Source: B73-G16 sp964448445 (GTDB lineage: Bacteria > Desulfobacterota > B13-G15). Taken from it: a stretch of DNA of 17,979 nt. Below, in pieces: positions 1 to 7,766 of this stretch. The stretch spans positions 1 through 17,979 of the forward strand of contig CAYVAU010000029.1 in assembly GCA_964448445.1 (NCBI GenBank). The letters are read 5' to 3'. Numbering within the stretch: the first letter of the stretch is position 1; each line of letters starts with the position of its first letter. Under the pieces are notes generated by a model. It had not been told where the DNA came from. It did not search any database and worked only from the letters and a program-made list of their open reading frames with translations. The position numbers and the translations under genes are program-made.

Positions 1-66
1 GTGAGATGGCTCCTTGAAAATCATCCCGAGTGCCAAAGGTTATGGACCAATACAATCCCTTGCTAA
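1..66 (+). CDS. 3' end of an upstream gene (partial, unidentified)
   Basis: Reading frame 1 is open from the first base to a TAA at 64-66, giving about 21 residues that end in NTIPC and include the helix-like stretch WLLENHPECQRLW. The other two forward frames are closed by early stops. The composition looks like the tail of a real protein, but the piece is too short to assign to a family. If real, it lies only 62 bases before the start of the NEW3-domain gene and could belong to the same transcript. An alternative is chance openness over 22 codons. Confidence 0.4.
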   Translation: MRWLLENHPECQRLWTNTIPC

Positions 67-115
67 AGTTCCGTCCTTTTGTTAACTTATTTCGAAAAGC
101 TCGCCAGTCCGTCCG

Positions 116-123
116 AAAGGAGG
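116..123 (+). promoter_or_regulatory. Strong Shine-Dalgarno site that sets the start of the NEW3 gene
   Basis: AAAGGAGG ends five bases before the ATG at 129. It is the best ribosome site near this gene and argues against the upstream in-frame ATG at 30. Confidence 0.75.
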
Positions 124-128
124 TATCC

Positions 129-1358
129 ATGAAAGGGTGGAGGGGAGTGTGGGTGATTTTGATGGTGGTGTTTATCTTCTCGATGGGGTGGGCGAAGGAG
201 AGGGATTTTGCGATTTTGAGCGAATACAATCGCGTTGTTGTAGGATTTGACAAGAAGGAGTGGGAGTTTGACATAAGGGTCCAGAACCTGGGCAAAAGGC
301 AGGAGGAAATTCTCCTTTCGGTTGAAGCCCCTCCGGGTTGGAAGGCCGGTCTTTACAAGAGGTGGAACGGGTTCCAGGTGAGGGGGGTTGTTCTCGGCAC
401 AGACGAGGCGAATAATTCGGTGCTTTTAAGCTTGAAGGTTTCTCCTCCCAAGGAGGGGGTAAAAGAGGGTCGTCAGTACCTTTTCAAGATAAAAGGACGG
501 ACCAGGGATGGTAAGATCTCCCGCACCCTCGATTTCTTATTGAGCTTCCGTAAGGGAGTGAAGGCTGCCGAGGCCAAGACCATCAAGCTCCGTGCAGAGT
601 ATCCTTCTCTGCGGGGGGCGGCCGGGGATCGCTTCGAGTTTGTCATAGAGGTCAAAAACGAGGGGGATAAGGCCCAGGCCTTGGAGCTTCTGGCCGAGGT
701 TCCCCCGGGCTGGGGGGCTTACTGCACCCCGAGGTGGGAAGAGGAGAAGAAGATTTCGGCCATAAAGGTCGATGCGAAGGATTCCGAGTGGGTTAAGTTT
801 TTCCTTATCCCTCCTCCCATGGTGACAAAGGGGGAGTATCCGGCCAAGTTCATCGTGAAGTCGGAGACGGTGGAAGCGGGGGTGGATTTGAAGGCCATCA
901 TCACGGGGACCTATGAACTCAAGCTGGGAAGCGAGGCCGAGGTCCTCGGTACGGGGGAAACGAGGAACATAAAGGCGATCGCGGGACAGGAAAAGCATTA
1001 CACCCTCTACGTCTGGAACGAGGGCTCTGCTCCCATCACCGATGTGAACTTTTATGCGACTCAGAAACCCAAGGATTGGGAGGTCAGTTTTGAGCCTAAG
1101 AGGATCCCTTCCCTTAGGCCTCTGGTGCTTAAGGCCCCCGAGTTCCAGAAGGTGGACGTCAAGATAAAGCCGAAGAAAAAGGCCATACCGGGAGATTACC
1201 TGGTGTCCATTTCGGCGGTGGGCAGAGAGGATAAGGCCGATATGGAGTTGAGGGTTACGGTCGGCAAACCCATGATGTGGGGGTGGATCGGGATAGGGAT
1301 TGTGGTCGTTGTGGTGGTTGCCCTTATTTTGGTCTTTGTGAGGCTTGGGCGTAGGTAA
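129..1358 (+). CDS. Exported, membrane-anchored protein with three NEW3-like repeats
   Basis: The chosen start is the ATG at 129, preceded by a near-perfect ribosome site (AAAGGAGG at 116-123). The in-frame ATG at 30 would add 33 charged residues ahead of the signal peptide and has no such site. The 409-residue product begins with a signal sequence (residues 1-22), then three immunoglobulin-like repeats near residues 35-135, 155-255 and 285-377. These carry the NEW3-type pattern of an N-x-G turn followed by a PPGW or PKDW motif (NLG/PPGWK, NEGD/PPGWG, NEGS/PKDWE). A C-terminal membrane helix (about 385-404) ends in a positive tail (RLGRR). It should sit on the outer face of the inner membrane. 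Its stop is two bases before the ABC ATPase gene, and NEW3 proteins are often found beside ABC-2 transporters, so it is probably an accessory or substrate-capture subunit. That role is inference. Confidence 0.85.
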   Translation: MKGWRGVWVILMVVFIFSMGWAKERDFAILSEYNRVVVGFDKKEWEFDIRVQNLGKRQEEILLSVEAPPGWKAGLYKRWNGFQVRGVVLGTDEANNSVLLSLKVSPPKEGVKEGRQYLFKIKGRTRDGKISRTLDFLLSFRKGVKAAEAKTIKLRAEYPSLRGAAGDRFEFVIEVKNEGDKAQALELLAEVPPGWGAYCTPRWEEEKKISAIKVDAKDSEWVKFFLIPPPMVTKGEYPAKFIVKSETVEAGVDLKAIITGTYELKLGSEAEVLGTGETRNIKAIAGQEKHYTLYVWNEGSAPITDVNFYATQKPKDWEVSFEPKRIPSLRPLVLKAPEFQKVDVKIKPKKKAIPGDYLVSISAVGREDKADMELRVTVGKPMMWGWIGIGIVVVVVVALILVFVRLGRR

Positions 1359-1360
1359 GG

Positions 1361-2293
1361 ATGGAGTACGTGGTTGAGGCAAAGGGACTCTGCAAATATT
1401 ACAACGGCACGAAGGCCGTTGATGGCCTTGATCTGTTTATCCCACGGGGGGAGATTTACGGCCTGTTGGGTCCAAATGGGGCCGGAAAGACAACGACCAT
1501 TCTGATCCTCCTCGGCCTGACGGAGCCCACTGCAGGGGAGATCAGGGTTTGCGGTTTCAACCCGACCCGGGAGCCCCTCAAGGTCAAAAGAATAACGGGG
1601 TATCTTCCCGAAAATGTGGGGTTTTACGAGGACCTGACAGCATGGGAGAACCTCCTCTACATTGCGAGGCTCAATGGTTTAAAGGGCTCTCGAGCGGAAC
1701 GCAGGATCAGGGAGGCCCTGCACGAGGTGGGACTTGAGGAGGTTGCCCATCGGCAGGTCAAGACCTTTTCCAAAGGGATGAAGCAACGCCTCGGAATTGC
1801 CGAGATGCTGCTCAAGGCGCCTGAGTTCGCGATCCTGGATGAACCCACCTCGGGGATCGATCCCGAGGGAGCGCATCAGATCCTGGAGATGATCCAGAGG
1901 ATGAACCGCGAGAGGGGGTTGACCATCCTTTTGTCTTCGCATCTCCTTCATCAGGTTCAGAAGATCTGTCACAGGGTGGGGATCATCAGCAAGGGGAGGC
2001 TTGTCGCCGAAGGTACCCTTGATGAACTCCGCAGCAGGACCATGGCCGAAGGGGCCTTCCTGTTCGAACTTAAGGTGAGGTCGCCTTCGGAGGATTTGAT
2101 AAGGGCCCTTGAAGGGATCAAAGGGGTCCTCTCGGTTCAGGGGGAAGGCGATGTCCTTAAAGTCAAGGCCTCTGAGGATGTGCGTTCGCAGTTGGCCCGA
2201 AAGGTCATCGAAGGGGGGATGGAGCTTTTGGAGTTGAGGGGAAGGGATTACACCCTTGAGGAAGTTTACCTCAGATATTTCCAGGAGGGATGA
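1361..2293 (+). CDS. ABC-2 type transporter ATP-binding protein
   Basis: This 310-residue protein is a complete ABC ATPase of the ABC-2 export class. Walker A is GPNGAGKT at residues 37-44 (K43), the signature is FSKGMKQR near 136-143, Walker B is FAILDEP with D160 and E161, the D-loop is SGIDP, and the switch histidine is H194 (SSHLL). The variant signature (SKGM instead of SGGQ) is common in this class. Residues after about 215 form the usual short C-terminal extension. The ATG follows the NEW3 stop by two bases and its own TGA abuts the permease ATG, so the ATPase and permease should be co-translated. Substrate unknown: related pairs export drugs, polysaccharides, copper-linked factors or gliding components. 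Confidence 0.95.
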   Translation: MEYVVEAKGLCKYYNGTKAVDGLDLFIPRGEIYGLLGPNGAGKTTTILILLGLTEPTAGEIRVCGFNPTREPLKVKRITGYLPENVGFYEDLTAWENLLYIARLNGLKGSRAERRIREALHEVGLEEVAHRQVKTFSKGMKQRLGIAEMLLKAPEFAILDEPTSGIDPEGAHQILEMIQRMNRERGLTILLSSHLLHQVQKICHRVGIISKGRLVAEGTLDELRSRTMAEGAFLFELKVRSPSEDLIRALEGIKGVLSVQGEGDVLKVKASEDVRSQLARKVIEGGMELLELRGRDYTLEEVYLRYFQEG

Positions 2294-3232
2294 ATGGGAG
2301 GCCTTGGGGTAGTCCTTTGGAAGGAGCTCAACGATAACTTCTCGAGCAAGCGCTTCTTCATCATGTTTCTGATCATCTGTTTTGTGGGAATTGCCGCCTG
2401 TTATATTTCGGCACAAAATCTCAGGGGGAGCCTTGAGGAATTCCCCACAGAGCAGGTCTTCTTGAGGCTTTTTGTGGTCTCGGGCGAAAGCATTCCCTCC
2501 TTCGCTTCCTTTTTGGCCTTCTTCGCTCCCCTTCTCGGGGTGATTTTCGGCTTTGATGCGATAAACAGCGAATTCTCGCAGAGGACCGTCAGTCGGATCC
2601 TTGCTCAGCCCTTGCATCGCGATGCCTGGATAAATGGCAAATTCCTGGCGGCCTTTGTGACCCTGGCGATAATGCTTACAAGCATTGTATTGATTATCGT
2701 CGGGTTGGGGATTGCCATTTTGGGATTCCCACCCGATATAGGGGAACTGGCCCGGATAGGCCTTTTTTTGGGGGTAAGCGTTGTGTATGTCGGTTTCTGG
2801 CTCGCTCTGGGGGTGCTCTTTTCGATCCTCCTTGATCGCACGGTCAGTTCGGCCCTTGCTTCTATTGCCGTGTGGATATTTTTCTCGTTTTTCATCTACA
2901 TGCTTGCGGGGGTGATCGCTGACAAGGTGGTTCCCCTGGGACCGAAGGCCACGGTTGAAGCCTGGGTTAGGCATTCTTATGTAAAAGATTTGGTGCTGAG
3001 GTTCTCACCGACCACCATTTTCAATGAGGCCATAAGTGCCATCCTCATTCCCACCTATCGAGGCTTGGGGCTTATGGCCCTTTTGTCGGGGGAGGAGATT
3101 CCTTCGGGCCCCCTGAGCATCGGTCAGAGTTTGCTTGTGGTGTGGCCTCAGCTGACCGTCCTTTTTGCGATGGCCCTTATATGTTTTGCCATCTCCTATG
3201 CGGTGTTCATGAAGAGGGAGATAAGGACCTGA
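2294..3232 (+). CDS. ABC-2 type transporter permease
   Basis: The 312-residue product has about six hydrophobic helices: residues about 21-41, about 72-95, a pair between about 115 and 165, about 170-215, and a C-terminal helix about 275-308. The cytoplasmic stretch between helices 2 and 3 (FDAINSEFSQRTVSRILAQP, about residues 80-99) is the coupling-helix pattern of ABC-2 permeases, where an acidic-rich turn precedes R-T-x-x-x-L-x-x-P. The ATG starts immediately after the ATPase stop with no gap. It would form the membrane channel with two copies of the upstream ATPase. Nothing visible identifies the substrate. Confidence 0.9.
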   Translation: MGGLGVVLWKELNDNFSSKRFFIMFLIICFVGIAACYISAQNLRGSLEEFPTEQVFLRLFVVSGESIPSFASFLAFFAPLLGVIFGFDAINSEFSQRTVSRILAQPLHRDAWINGKFLAAFVTLAIMLTSIVLIIVGLGIAILGFPPDIGELARIGLFLGVSVVYVGFWLALGVLFSILLDRTVSSALASIAVWIFFSFFIYMLAGVIADKVVPLGPKATVEAWVRHSYVKDLVLRFSPTTIFNEAISAILIPTYRGLGLMALLSGEEIPSGPLSIGQSLLVVWPQLTVLFAMALICFAISYAVFMKREIRT

Positions 3233-3235
3233 GGG

Positions 3236-3814
3236 ATGAAGGTTTTTTTAAAGGTCTTCTCGATAATGATGGTGGTCTTTTTTTTGTCTGGGGGCTTTTC
3301 CCTGGATACGGTGGTGGAGGAGCCGGATCCCGGGTGTGAACAGCAGGAGCGGATTTATCAACTTCTGGACTCCCTCGTTCCCCGTATGAGGGAAGAATAC
3401 AAAAGGCGGCTTTCCGAACTCGTGGTCCTCGAATCCCAGAGATACGGATATGATCCCGAACTCGTCCTGGCCATGATCCTTGTGGAAAGTTCCTTCAGGC
3501 AGCGGGCTGTGAGCCCTAAGAGGGCAGTGGGGCTGATGCAGTTAAGGCCCCATGTGGCCCAGGCCATAGCCGAAGAGCTAGGCATACCGCTGGAGGAGGT
3601 TGAAGAGCTTTTTGACCCCGAGGTCAACATCAATCTTGGGCTCTTTTACCTTTCCAAACTCCACGCCGAGTTCAAGGACCTGGAGTTGGCCCTTATCGCT
3701 TACAATTATGGTCCCACCTATTTGAGGAAACGCTTAAGGCGCGGCCTGCCCCTTCCGAGGCGTTACGCCACGCGGGTCCTGAAATATTACCGAGAATTCT
3801 CCGGGGGATCCTGA
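3236..3814 (+). CDS. Exported lytic transglycosylase, SLT/LT-C family
   Basis: The 192-residue protein starts with a hydrophobic export signal (residues 1-22). Its SLT domain has the catalytic glutamate in LVESSF (E84), then the GLMQLRP motif (residues 99-105) and AYNYGP (155-160), in the order found in Slt70-like enzymes. Enzymes of this family cleave the MurNAc-GlcNAc bond of peptidoglycan and form 1,6-anhydro-MurNAc ends. No lipobox is seen at the end of the signal, so it is probably periplasmic rather than a lipoprotein. It begins three bases after the permease stop. A wall-cutting enzyme joined to an exporter suggests making room in the wall for an envelope complex (inference). Confidence 0.92.
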   Translation: MKVFLKVFSIMMVVFFLSGGFSLDTVVEEPDPGCEQQERIYQLLDSLVPRMREEYKRRLSELVVLESQRYGYDPELVLAMILVESSFRQRAVSPKRAVGLMQLRPHVAQAIAEELGIPLEEVEELFDPEVNINLGLFYLSKLHAEFKDLELALIAYNYGPTYLRKRLRRGLPLPRRYATRVLKYYREFSGGS

Positions 3815-3821
3815 AGGGGAA

Positions 3822-6389
3822 ATGGGCTTATCCAGGAAGGCCCCCCTTTTTTTGTCCTGTTTCGTCTTACTTTGGAATTGTCTTGCAGTCGCTAAAGTCC
3901 CCATAAAGCGTTTTGTTTTGCGCAACGGTGCCAAAGTAATCGTGGTCGAACGCCATTCGCAGCCCCTTGTAGCCTGTCAGGTTTGGGTGAAGGTGGGCAG
4001 TGCCGATGAGGGGGAGCAGGAGGCCGGGGTAGCCCATCTCATCGAGCACATGGTTTTTAAGCCCACAAGGAGTCATCCTCAAGGGGTTGCTTCGGTAATT
4101 GAGGCCCTTGGTGGGACCGTGAATGCCTTCACCTCTTACGATTATACGGCTTATCACTTCGTGGTGAGGTCGGAGGGCTTTCGCGAGGCCCTTTTTGCCC
4201 TCTTGGACTCGGTCCTCAATCCCCTCTTCGATCCCCGGGAATTGGAAAGGGAGAAGGGGGTGGTTTTGGAAGAGATAAAGATGAATCGGGATGATCCTGA
4301 AAGGCGCTTTTACAGGGAACTCTGGCAGCAGGTCTTCAGCGGCCATCCTTATGGACGTCCGGTTATAGGGTATGAAGGGACGGTGAGGGCCCTCCGCAGA
4401 GGGGATCTCATGGCCTTTCACCGGAAGTGGTATACCCCCGAAAACATCGTGGTGGTGATTGTGGGTGATGTCCGGACCGATGAGGTCCTTCGGTGGGTGG
4501 AGGAAGCCCTGGGAGGTATTGAGGGGAAGGGCTCGGAACGACCGAGGACCCTAAAGCCCCCTTTCCGCCTTCCCCGGGTATTCTTTGAAAGGGGATCCAG
4601 GAGGGAGGTTATTCTTCTGGGGTTTAGAATCCCTGAAGTCACATCCCCTGATACCTGTGCTTTTGATGTCCTCTCGGAGGTGTTGGGGGGAGGGAGGACG
4701 TCCAGACTTGTGAGGCGATTGAAGGAGGAGAAGGGGGTTGCCGTCTCGATCGATGTTTATGTGAGCACCTTCAGGGACGCAGGTCTTTTCGCCATTGAGG
4801 CCATCCCCGCGCCATCCAGGGAGTCCGAGCTTATAGAGGGGATATCGGAAGAGCTTAAGGGGATCCTTTCAGAGGGTGTTTCCGATCGGGAACTTGAACG
4901 GGCCAAGAGGTCTATAGTCACTTCTTTCCTCTATCAGAGGGAGACCTATCGGGGCGAGGCACAACTTTTGGGGTTCTTTGAGGTGATGTTGGGCGATGCC
5001 AGGAAAGTGGACGAATACATCGAGTCCATCAAATCGGTGTCCGGGGATGATCTGAAGGGGGCCCTTTCCCTGATGCTCAGCTCATCTCCCGTTGCCGGAT
5101 TGATGTCCCCCAAAGGGGAGGGGGAGGATGTCTTTGAGGGGATTGTAAAGGAGGCCTTTGGGCCCATAAGGAAGACGCGGCTTGCCAATGGTTCCGAGCT
5201 GCTGTTGCTTGAGGATCATTCTCTGCCGATTGTAGCGGTGACGGTGGCCTTCCGCGGCGGGTTGAGCAGTGAGGATCGCGAAAGGGCCGGTCTGAGCCAG
5301 CTCCTTTCACGCTGTCTGACCCGGGGGACCGCCAAAATGACGTCTCTGGAGATCGCCTCAAAGATCGAGGATATGGGGGCGGTCCTTGAGGGGTTTTCCG
5401 GGCGCGATGTTTTCGGTTTGAGGGGCAAGGTGCCTTCGCAGTACCTAGGGGATTTCCTCGATCTCATCGGTGAGATCCTAAAAAATCCCTCCTTCCCAGA
5501 AGAAGAGCTGAGGAAGGCAAAGGCCGAGCAGTTGGAGGCCTTAAAGCGGCAGCGCGAGCAGTTGACCGCCCTGACCTTTCAGCGCTTCCGTTCGGAACTG
5601 TTTGGGGATCATCCCTACGGATTGAACCCCCTTGGAACCGAGGAAACGATCGCCGCCATAACGAGACAGGACCTCTTGGATTATTGGCATCATAACGCCA
5701 TCCCCTCCCGGATGGTCATCTCTGTGGTAGGGGATGTGAGTTGGCCCGAACTGGTGAGGATTGTGGAGGTCAAAATTGGCGATCTTGAAGGGAAGGGCAA
5801 AAGGGAGGTCTTCACTGTTGCTGTGCCCCACAGGTCCTTCTTCAAGGAATTGCAATATGGCAGAGGTGAACAGGCGCACATCCTGGTGGGGACTACGGGA
5901 CCAGCGGTCAATTCCCCGCAGGCTTATCCTTTGGAAGTCCTGGGTTCCCTTTTTCGGGGCCAGGGGGGAAGGCTCTTTAGGCGCCTGAGGGAGGAGATGG
6001 GCATTGCCTATCAGGTGTTTTTCTTTGTCAGCTTGAACCTTCAGGGCGGCTACCTCGGGGCATATGTGGCCACAAGTCCCGAAAAGGTCAAAATGGCCCT
6101 GGGTGGAATAAAGGAGGTATTTGATGAAGTTTTGAGGGAGGGCGTTACCCAGGAGGAGCTTGAGAGGGCCAAGCGTTATCTTTTGGGGGTCCATGAGCTC
6201 TCCCTACAGGGCTATCTTGCGCTTTCCGATCGCATGGCCCTTGATGAGCTCTATGGCCTTGGGGCAGAACATTTCCTCCTTTATCCCCAAAGGATCCAAG
6301 AGGTAACAAAAGATGACCTTGCGGAAGTTATCAAACGCTACTTGGACCCCGAAAGGATGTCGGTATTGATCCTTAGGCCTTCCGTGTGA
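3822..6389 (+). CDS. Exported M16-family zinc metallopeptidase, fused two-half form
   Basis: The 855-residue protein has a signal sequence (about 1-24) and two M16 halves in one chain. The first half carries the inverted zinc motif HLIEH at residues 72-76 (H72, E75, H76), with the third ligand glutamate in VVLEEI at E150 or E151. The second half (from about residue 450) keeps the fold, including the RLREEMGIAY substrate-side segment, but at the equivalent place has AGLSQLLSR with no HxxEH, so it is the usual non-catalytic partner. M16 enzymes enclose and degrade unfolded or short peptides. It is the last gene of the operon, seven bases after the transglycosylase, and its 3' end overlaps the convergent gene by 17 bases. 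Candidate substrates are peptides or surface proteins handled by the neighbouring exporter (inference). Confidence 0.95.
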   Translation: MGLSRKAPLFLSCFVLLWNCLAVAKVPIKRFVLRNGAKVIVVERHSQPLVACQVWVKVGSADEGEQEAGVAHLIEHMVFKPTRSHPQGVASVIEALGGTVNAFTSYDYTAYHFVVRSEGFREALFALLDSVLNPLFDPRELEREKGVVLEEIKMNRDDPERRFYRELWQQVFSGHPYGRPVIGYEGTVRALRRGDLMAFHRKWYTPENIVVVIVGDVRTDEVLRWVEEALGGIEGKGSERPRTLKPPFRLPRVFFERGSRREVILLGFRIPEVTSPDTCAFDVLSEVLGGGRTSRLVRRLKEEKGVAVSIDVYVSTFRDAGLFAIEAIPAPSRESELIEGISEELKGILSEGVSDRELERAKRSIVTSFLYQRETYRGEAQLLGFFEVMLGDARKVDEYIESIKSVSGDDLKGALSLMLSSSPVAGLMSPKGEGEDVFEGIVKEAFGPIRKTRLANGSELLLLEDHSLPIVAVTVAFRGGLSSEDRERAGLSQLLSRCLTRGTAKMTSLEIASKIEDMGAVLEGFSGRDVFGLRGKVPSQYLGDFLDLIGEILKNPSFPEEELRKAKAEQLEALKRQREQLTALTFQRFRSELFGDHPYGLNPLGTEETIAAITRQDLLDYWHHNAIPSRMVISVVGDVSWPELVRIVEVKIGDLEGKGKREVFTVAVPHRSFFKELQYGRGEQAHILVGTTGPAVNSPQAYPLEVLGSLFRGQGGRLFRRLREEMGIAYQVFFFVSLNLQGGYLGAYVATSPEKVKMALGGIKEVFDEVLREGVTQEELERAKRYLLGVHELSLQGYLALSDRMALDELYGLGAEHFLLYPQRIQEVTKDDLAEVIKRYLDPERMSVLILRPSV

Positions 6390-6681
6390 GCTTTTCCCTT
6401 ACTGACTGCCTTTTGCTTCCAAGACTCAGGGATTTGTCCCTTCTGTCGTCAATTTTTATGAGCGTCAGGACCCTTTTCGCTCCCCGGAGGAAGGGCTGTT
6501 CGTGCATCCTCTGAGCGATTTCCAGAAGTTCTTCCAGCTGTCCTTCGATCTGAGTTCCCATGGAGGTAAGTTCGTATTTGATCCCCCTTTCTTCGAGGAT
6601 CCTTAAGCAGTGGGCTACCCATTCGCTGAGGCTTGTAGAAGCAGTTCCTATGGGTACCACCGAAATCTCCATTATGGCCAT
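6373..6681 (-). CDS. MTH1187-family thiamine-binding protein (DUF77)
   Basis: The 102-residue protein starts MAIMEISVVPIGT and continues with a ferredoxin-like small fold, including an ELTSMGTQIEG segment near residues 37-47 and the TLIKIDDRRD strand near 72-81. This matches the MTH1187/YqgV family, members of which bind thiamine or its pyrimidine part; the physiological role is poorly known. The start has an excellent ribosome site (AAGGAGG six bases before the ATG). It is the last gene of the nine-gene operon, eleven bases after lptG. The final 15 residues are basic and extend past the usual family end, and that part overlaps the M16 gene on the opposite strand. Confidence 0.88.
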   Translation of the reverse strand: MAIMEISVVPIGTASTSLSEWVAHCLRILEERGIKYELTSMGTQIEGQLEELLEIAQRMHEQPFLRGAKRVLTLIKIDDRRDKSLSLGSKRQSVREKLTRKA

Positions 6682-6692
6682 TTTTTACCTCC
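6682..6692 (-). promoter_or_regulatory. Consensus ribosome site before the thiamine-binding gene
   Basis: Read on the minus strand the gap is AGGAGGTAAAAA before the ATG, and the lptG stop codon TAA reads straight into it. This strong site gives the last gene independent initiation, unlike the coupled genes upstream. Confidence 0.7.
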
Positions 6693-7766
6693 TTATACCC
6701 TCAGGGTTTCCATAAGGTACAGTCCGAGGGCCGCGAAGAAGATGTCAGCCCCCCAAGCCGAAAGCCAAGGGGGAAGAAGCCTTCCCTGGCCCATAGCGAG
6801 GGTTAGGGCGAAGGTCATGAAATAAAGACCACCGATGAGCACGCTGAGGGCTATTCCTTGGGGGATGCCTCCCTCCCGTTTTCTCCCCGCCCAAAGGGTT
6901 ACGGGTACACCGACCAGGATGAGCACCAGGGGAGAGAGGGGATAGGAGAGCTTTGCATGGAGGCTGACGATGTAAGGGGCTGGTTCATAACCTTCCTTCT
7001 TCAGTTTCCTTGTATACCTTCGCAATTCGCTGAAGCTCATTTCCTCCGGCTCCTTCATGCCCTGCAAAAAGTCTTCAGGGGAGATGGGAAGCTTCAAAGA
7101 GAGGGTTTTCTTTCTTTGCTCTTTGATCCCGAAGGATCCGAATTTCAACACCTTCACCCCTTCCAGCTTCCACATCCCCTTTTCCCAAAAAGCCCTCTTT
7201 GCCTCAATTCTTTTCTTCAATTTGGATCCCTGCAGGCAAAGGATGGTGAGGCCAAAAAGCTGTCCATCCTTTACCAGCCTGACGTTATAAACCCGTCCCC
7301 TGTCCCAGAGCCACACTCGTTCGGCCTGAAAGGAAGCCCTTCTTTTTTCCTTTTTGATCCTCACATCCCAAAGGTAATCGGCCCGCTCCATCAGCTTCGG
7401 GTTCACCATCTCGAATCCCAGAAAGACCGCTCCCGAACAGACGATGGCGACAAACATGAAGGGCAGAAGGAGACGGTAGTTGCTGACGCCTGTGACCTTC
7501 ATCGCCAGTATTTCCTTCCTGCGGGCCATTATCCCTATGGAGATCACAGTGGCTATTAGGGCGGCAAAGGGTAGAAATTCGAAGAGAAAGAGCGGAACCT
7601 TCATGAGCATGTACATCCCGAAGAGCCCAAGTGATGCCCCTTTCTCAAGGACCGTATCCATCCTCTCCAGGGCTTCCACCGATGAGAAGATCGCCAGGAG
7701 TGCCCCGAGCGTTATAAAGAAGATCTTGGTGAATTCTTGTAGCAGGTACCTTTCCAGTATCTTCAT
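6693..7766 (-). CDS. lptG: LptF/LptG-family permease, second subunit (LptG-like)
   Basis: The 357-residue membrane protein has the LptF/LptG plan: three N-terminal helices (about 15-35, 55-78, 97-120), a periplasmic beta-jellyroll region (about 125-265) and three C-terminal helices (about 270-350). The cytoplasmic coupling segment MARRKEILAMKVTGVS (residues 78-93) is the family motif. LptB2FG drives extraction of lipopolysaccharide from the inner membrane toward the periplasmic bridge; lptB is not in this window. Its ATG overlaps the lptF stop as ATGA (7763-7766). Calling it G rather than F rests on gene order and on it being the second of the pair, so the letter is less sure than the family. 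Confidence 0.88.
   Translation of the reverse strand: MKILERYLLQEFTKIFFITLGALLAIFSSVEALERMDTVLEKGASLGLFGMYMLMKVPLFLFEFLPFAALIATVISIGIMARRKEILAMKVTGVSNYRLLLPFMFVAIVCSGAVFLGFEMVNPKLMERADYLWDVRIKKEKRRASFQAERVWLWDRGRVYNVRLVKDGQLFGLTILCLQGSKLKKRIEAKRAFWEKGMWKLEGVKVLKFGSFGIKEQRKKTLSLKLPISPEDFLQGMKEPEEMSFSELRRYTRKLKKEGYEPAPYIVSLHAKLSYPLSPLVLILVGVPVTLWAGRKREGGIPQGIALSVLIGGLYFMTFALTLAMGQGRLLPPWLSAWGADIFFAALGLYLMETLRV

Noticed and set aside
60..88. A possible promoter for the first operon (TTGCTA, 17 bases, TAACTT)
   Set aside because: Only three of six bases match in the -10 region, so it is too weak to call. Transcription may come from further upstream.
30..128. Extended N-terminus of the NEW3 protein from the ATG at 30
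   Set aside because: It would put 33 charged residues before a clear signal peptide, and the strong ribosome site lies at the ATG at 129.
537..1382. A 281-codon open frame on the - strand
   Set aside because: It is opposite the NEW3-repeat gene and is proline- and arginine-rich in the manner of a shadow frame.
1679..2974. A 431-codon open frame on the - strand
   Set aside because: It spans the boundary between the ABC ATPase and permease, both with clear motifs on the + strand, and its translation is low-complexity in character.
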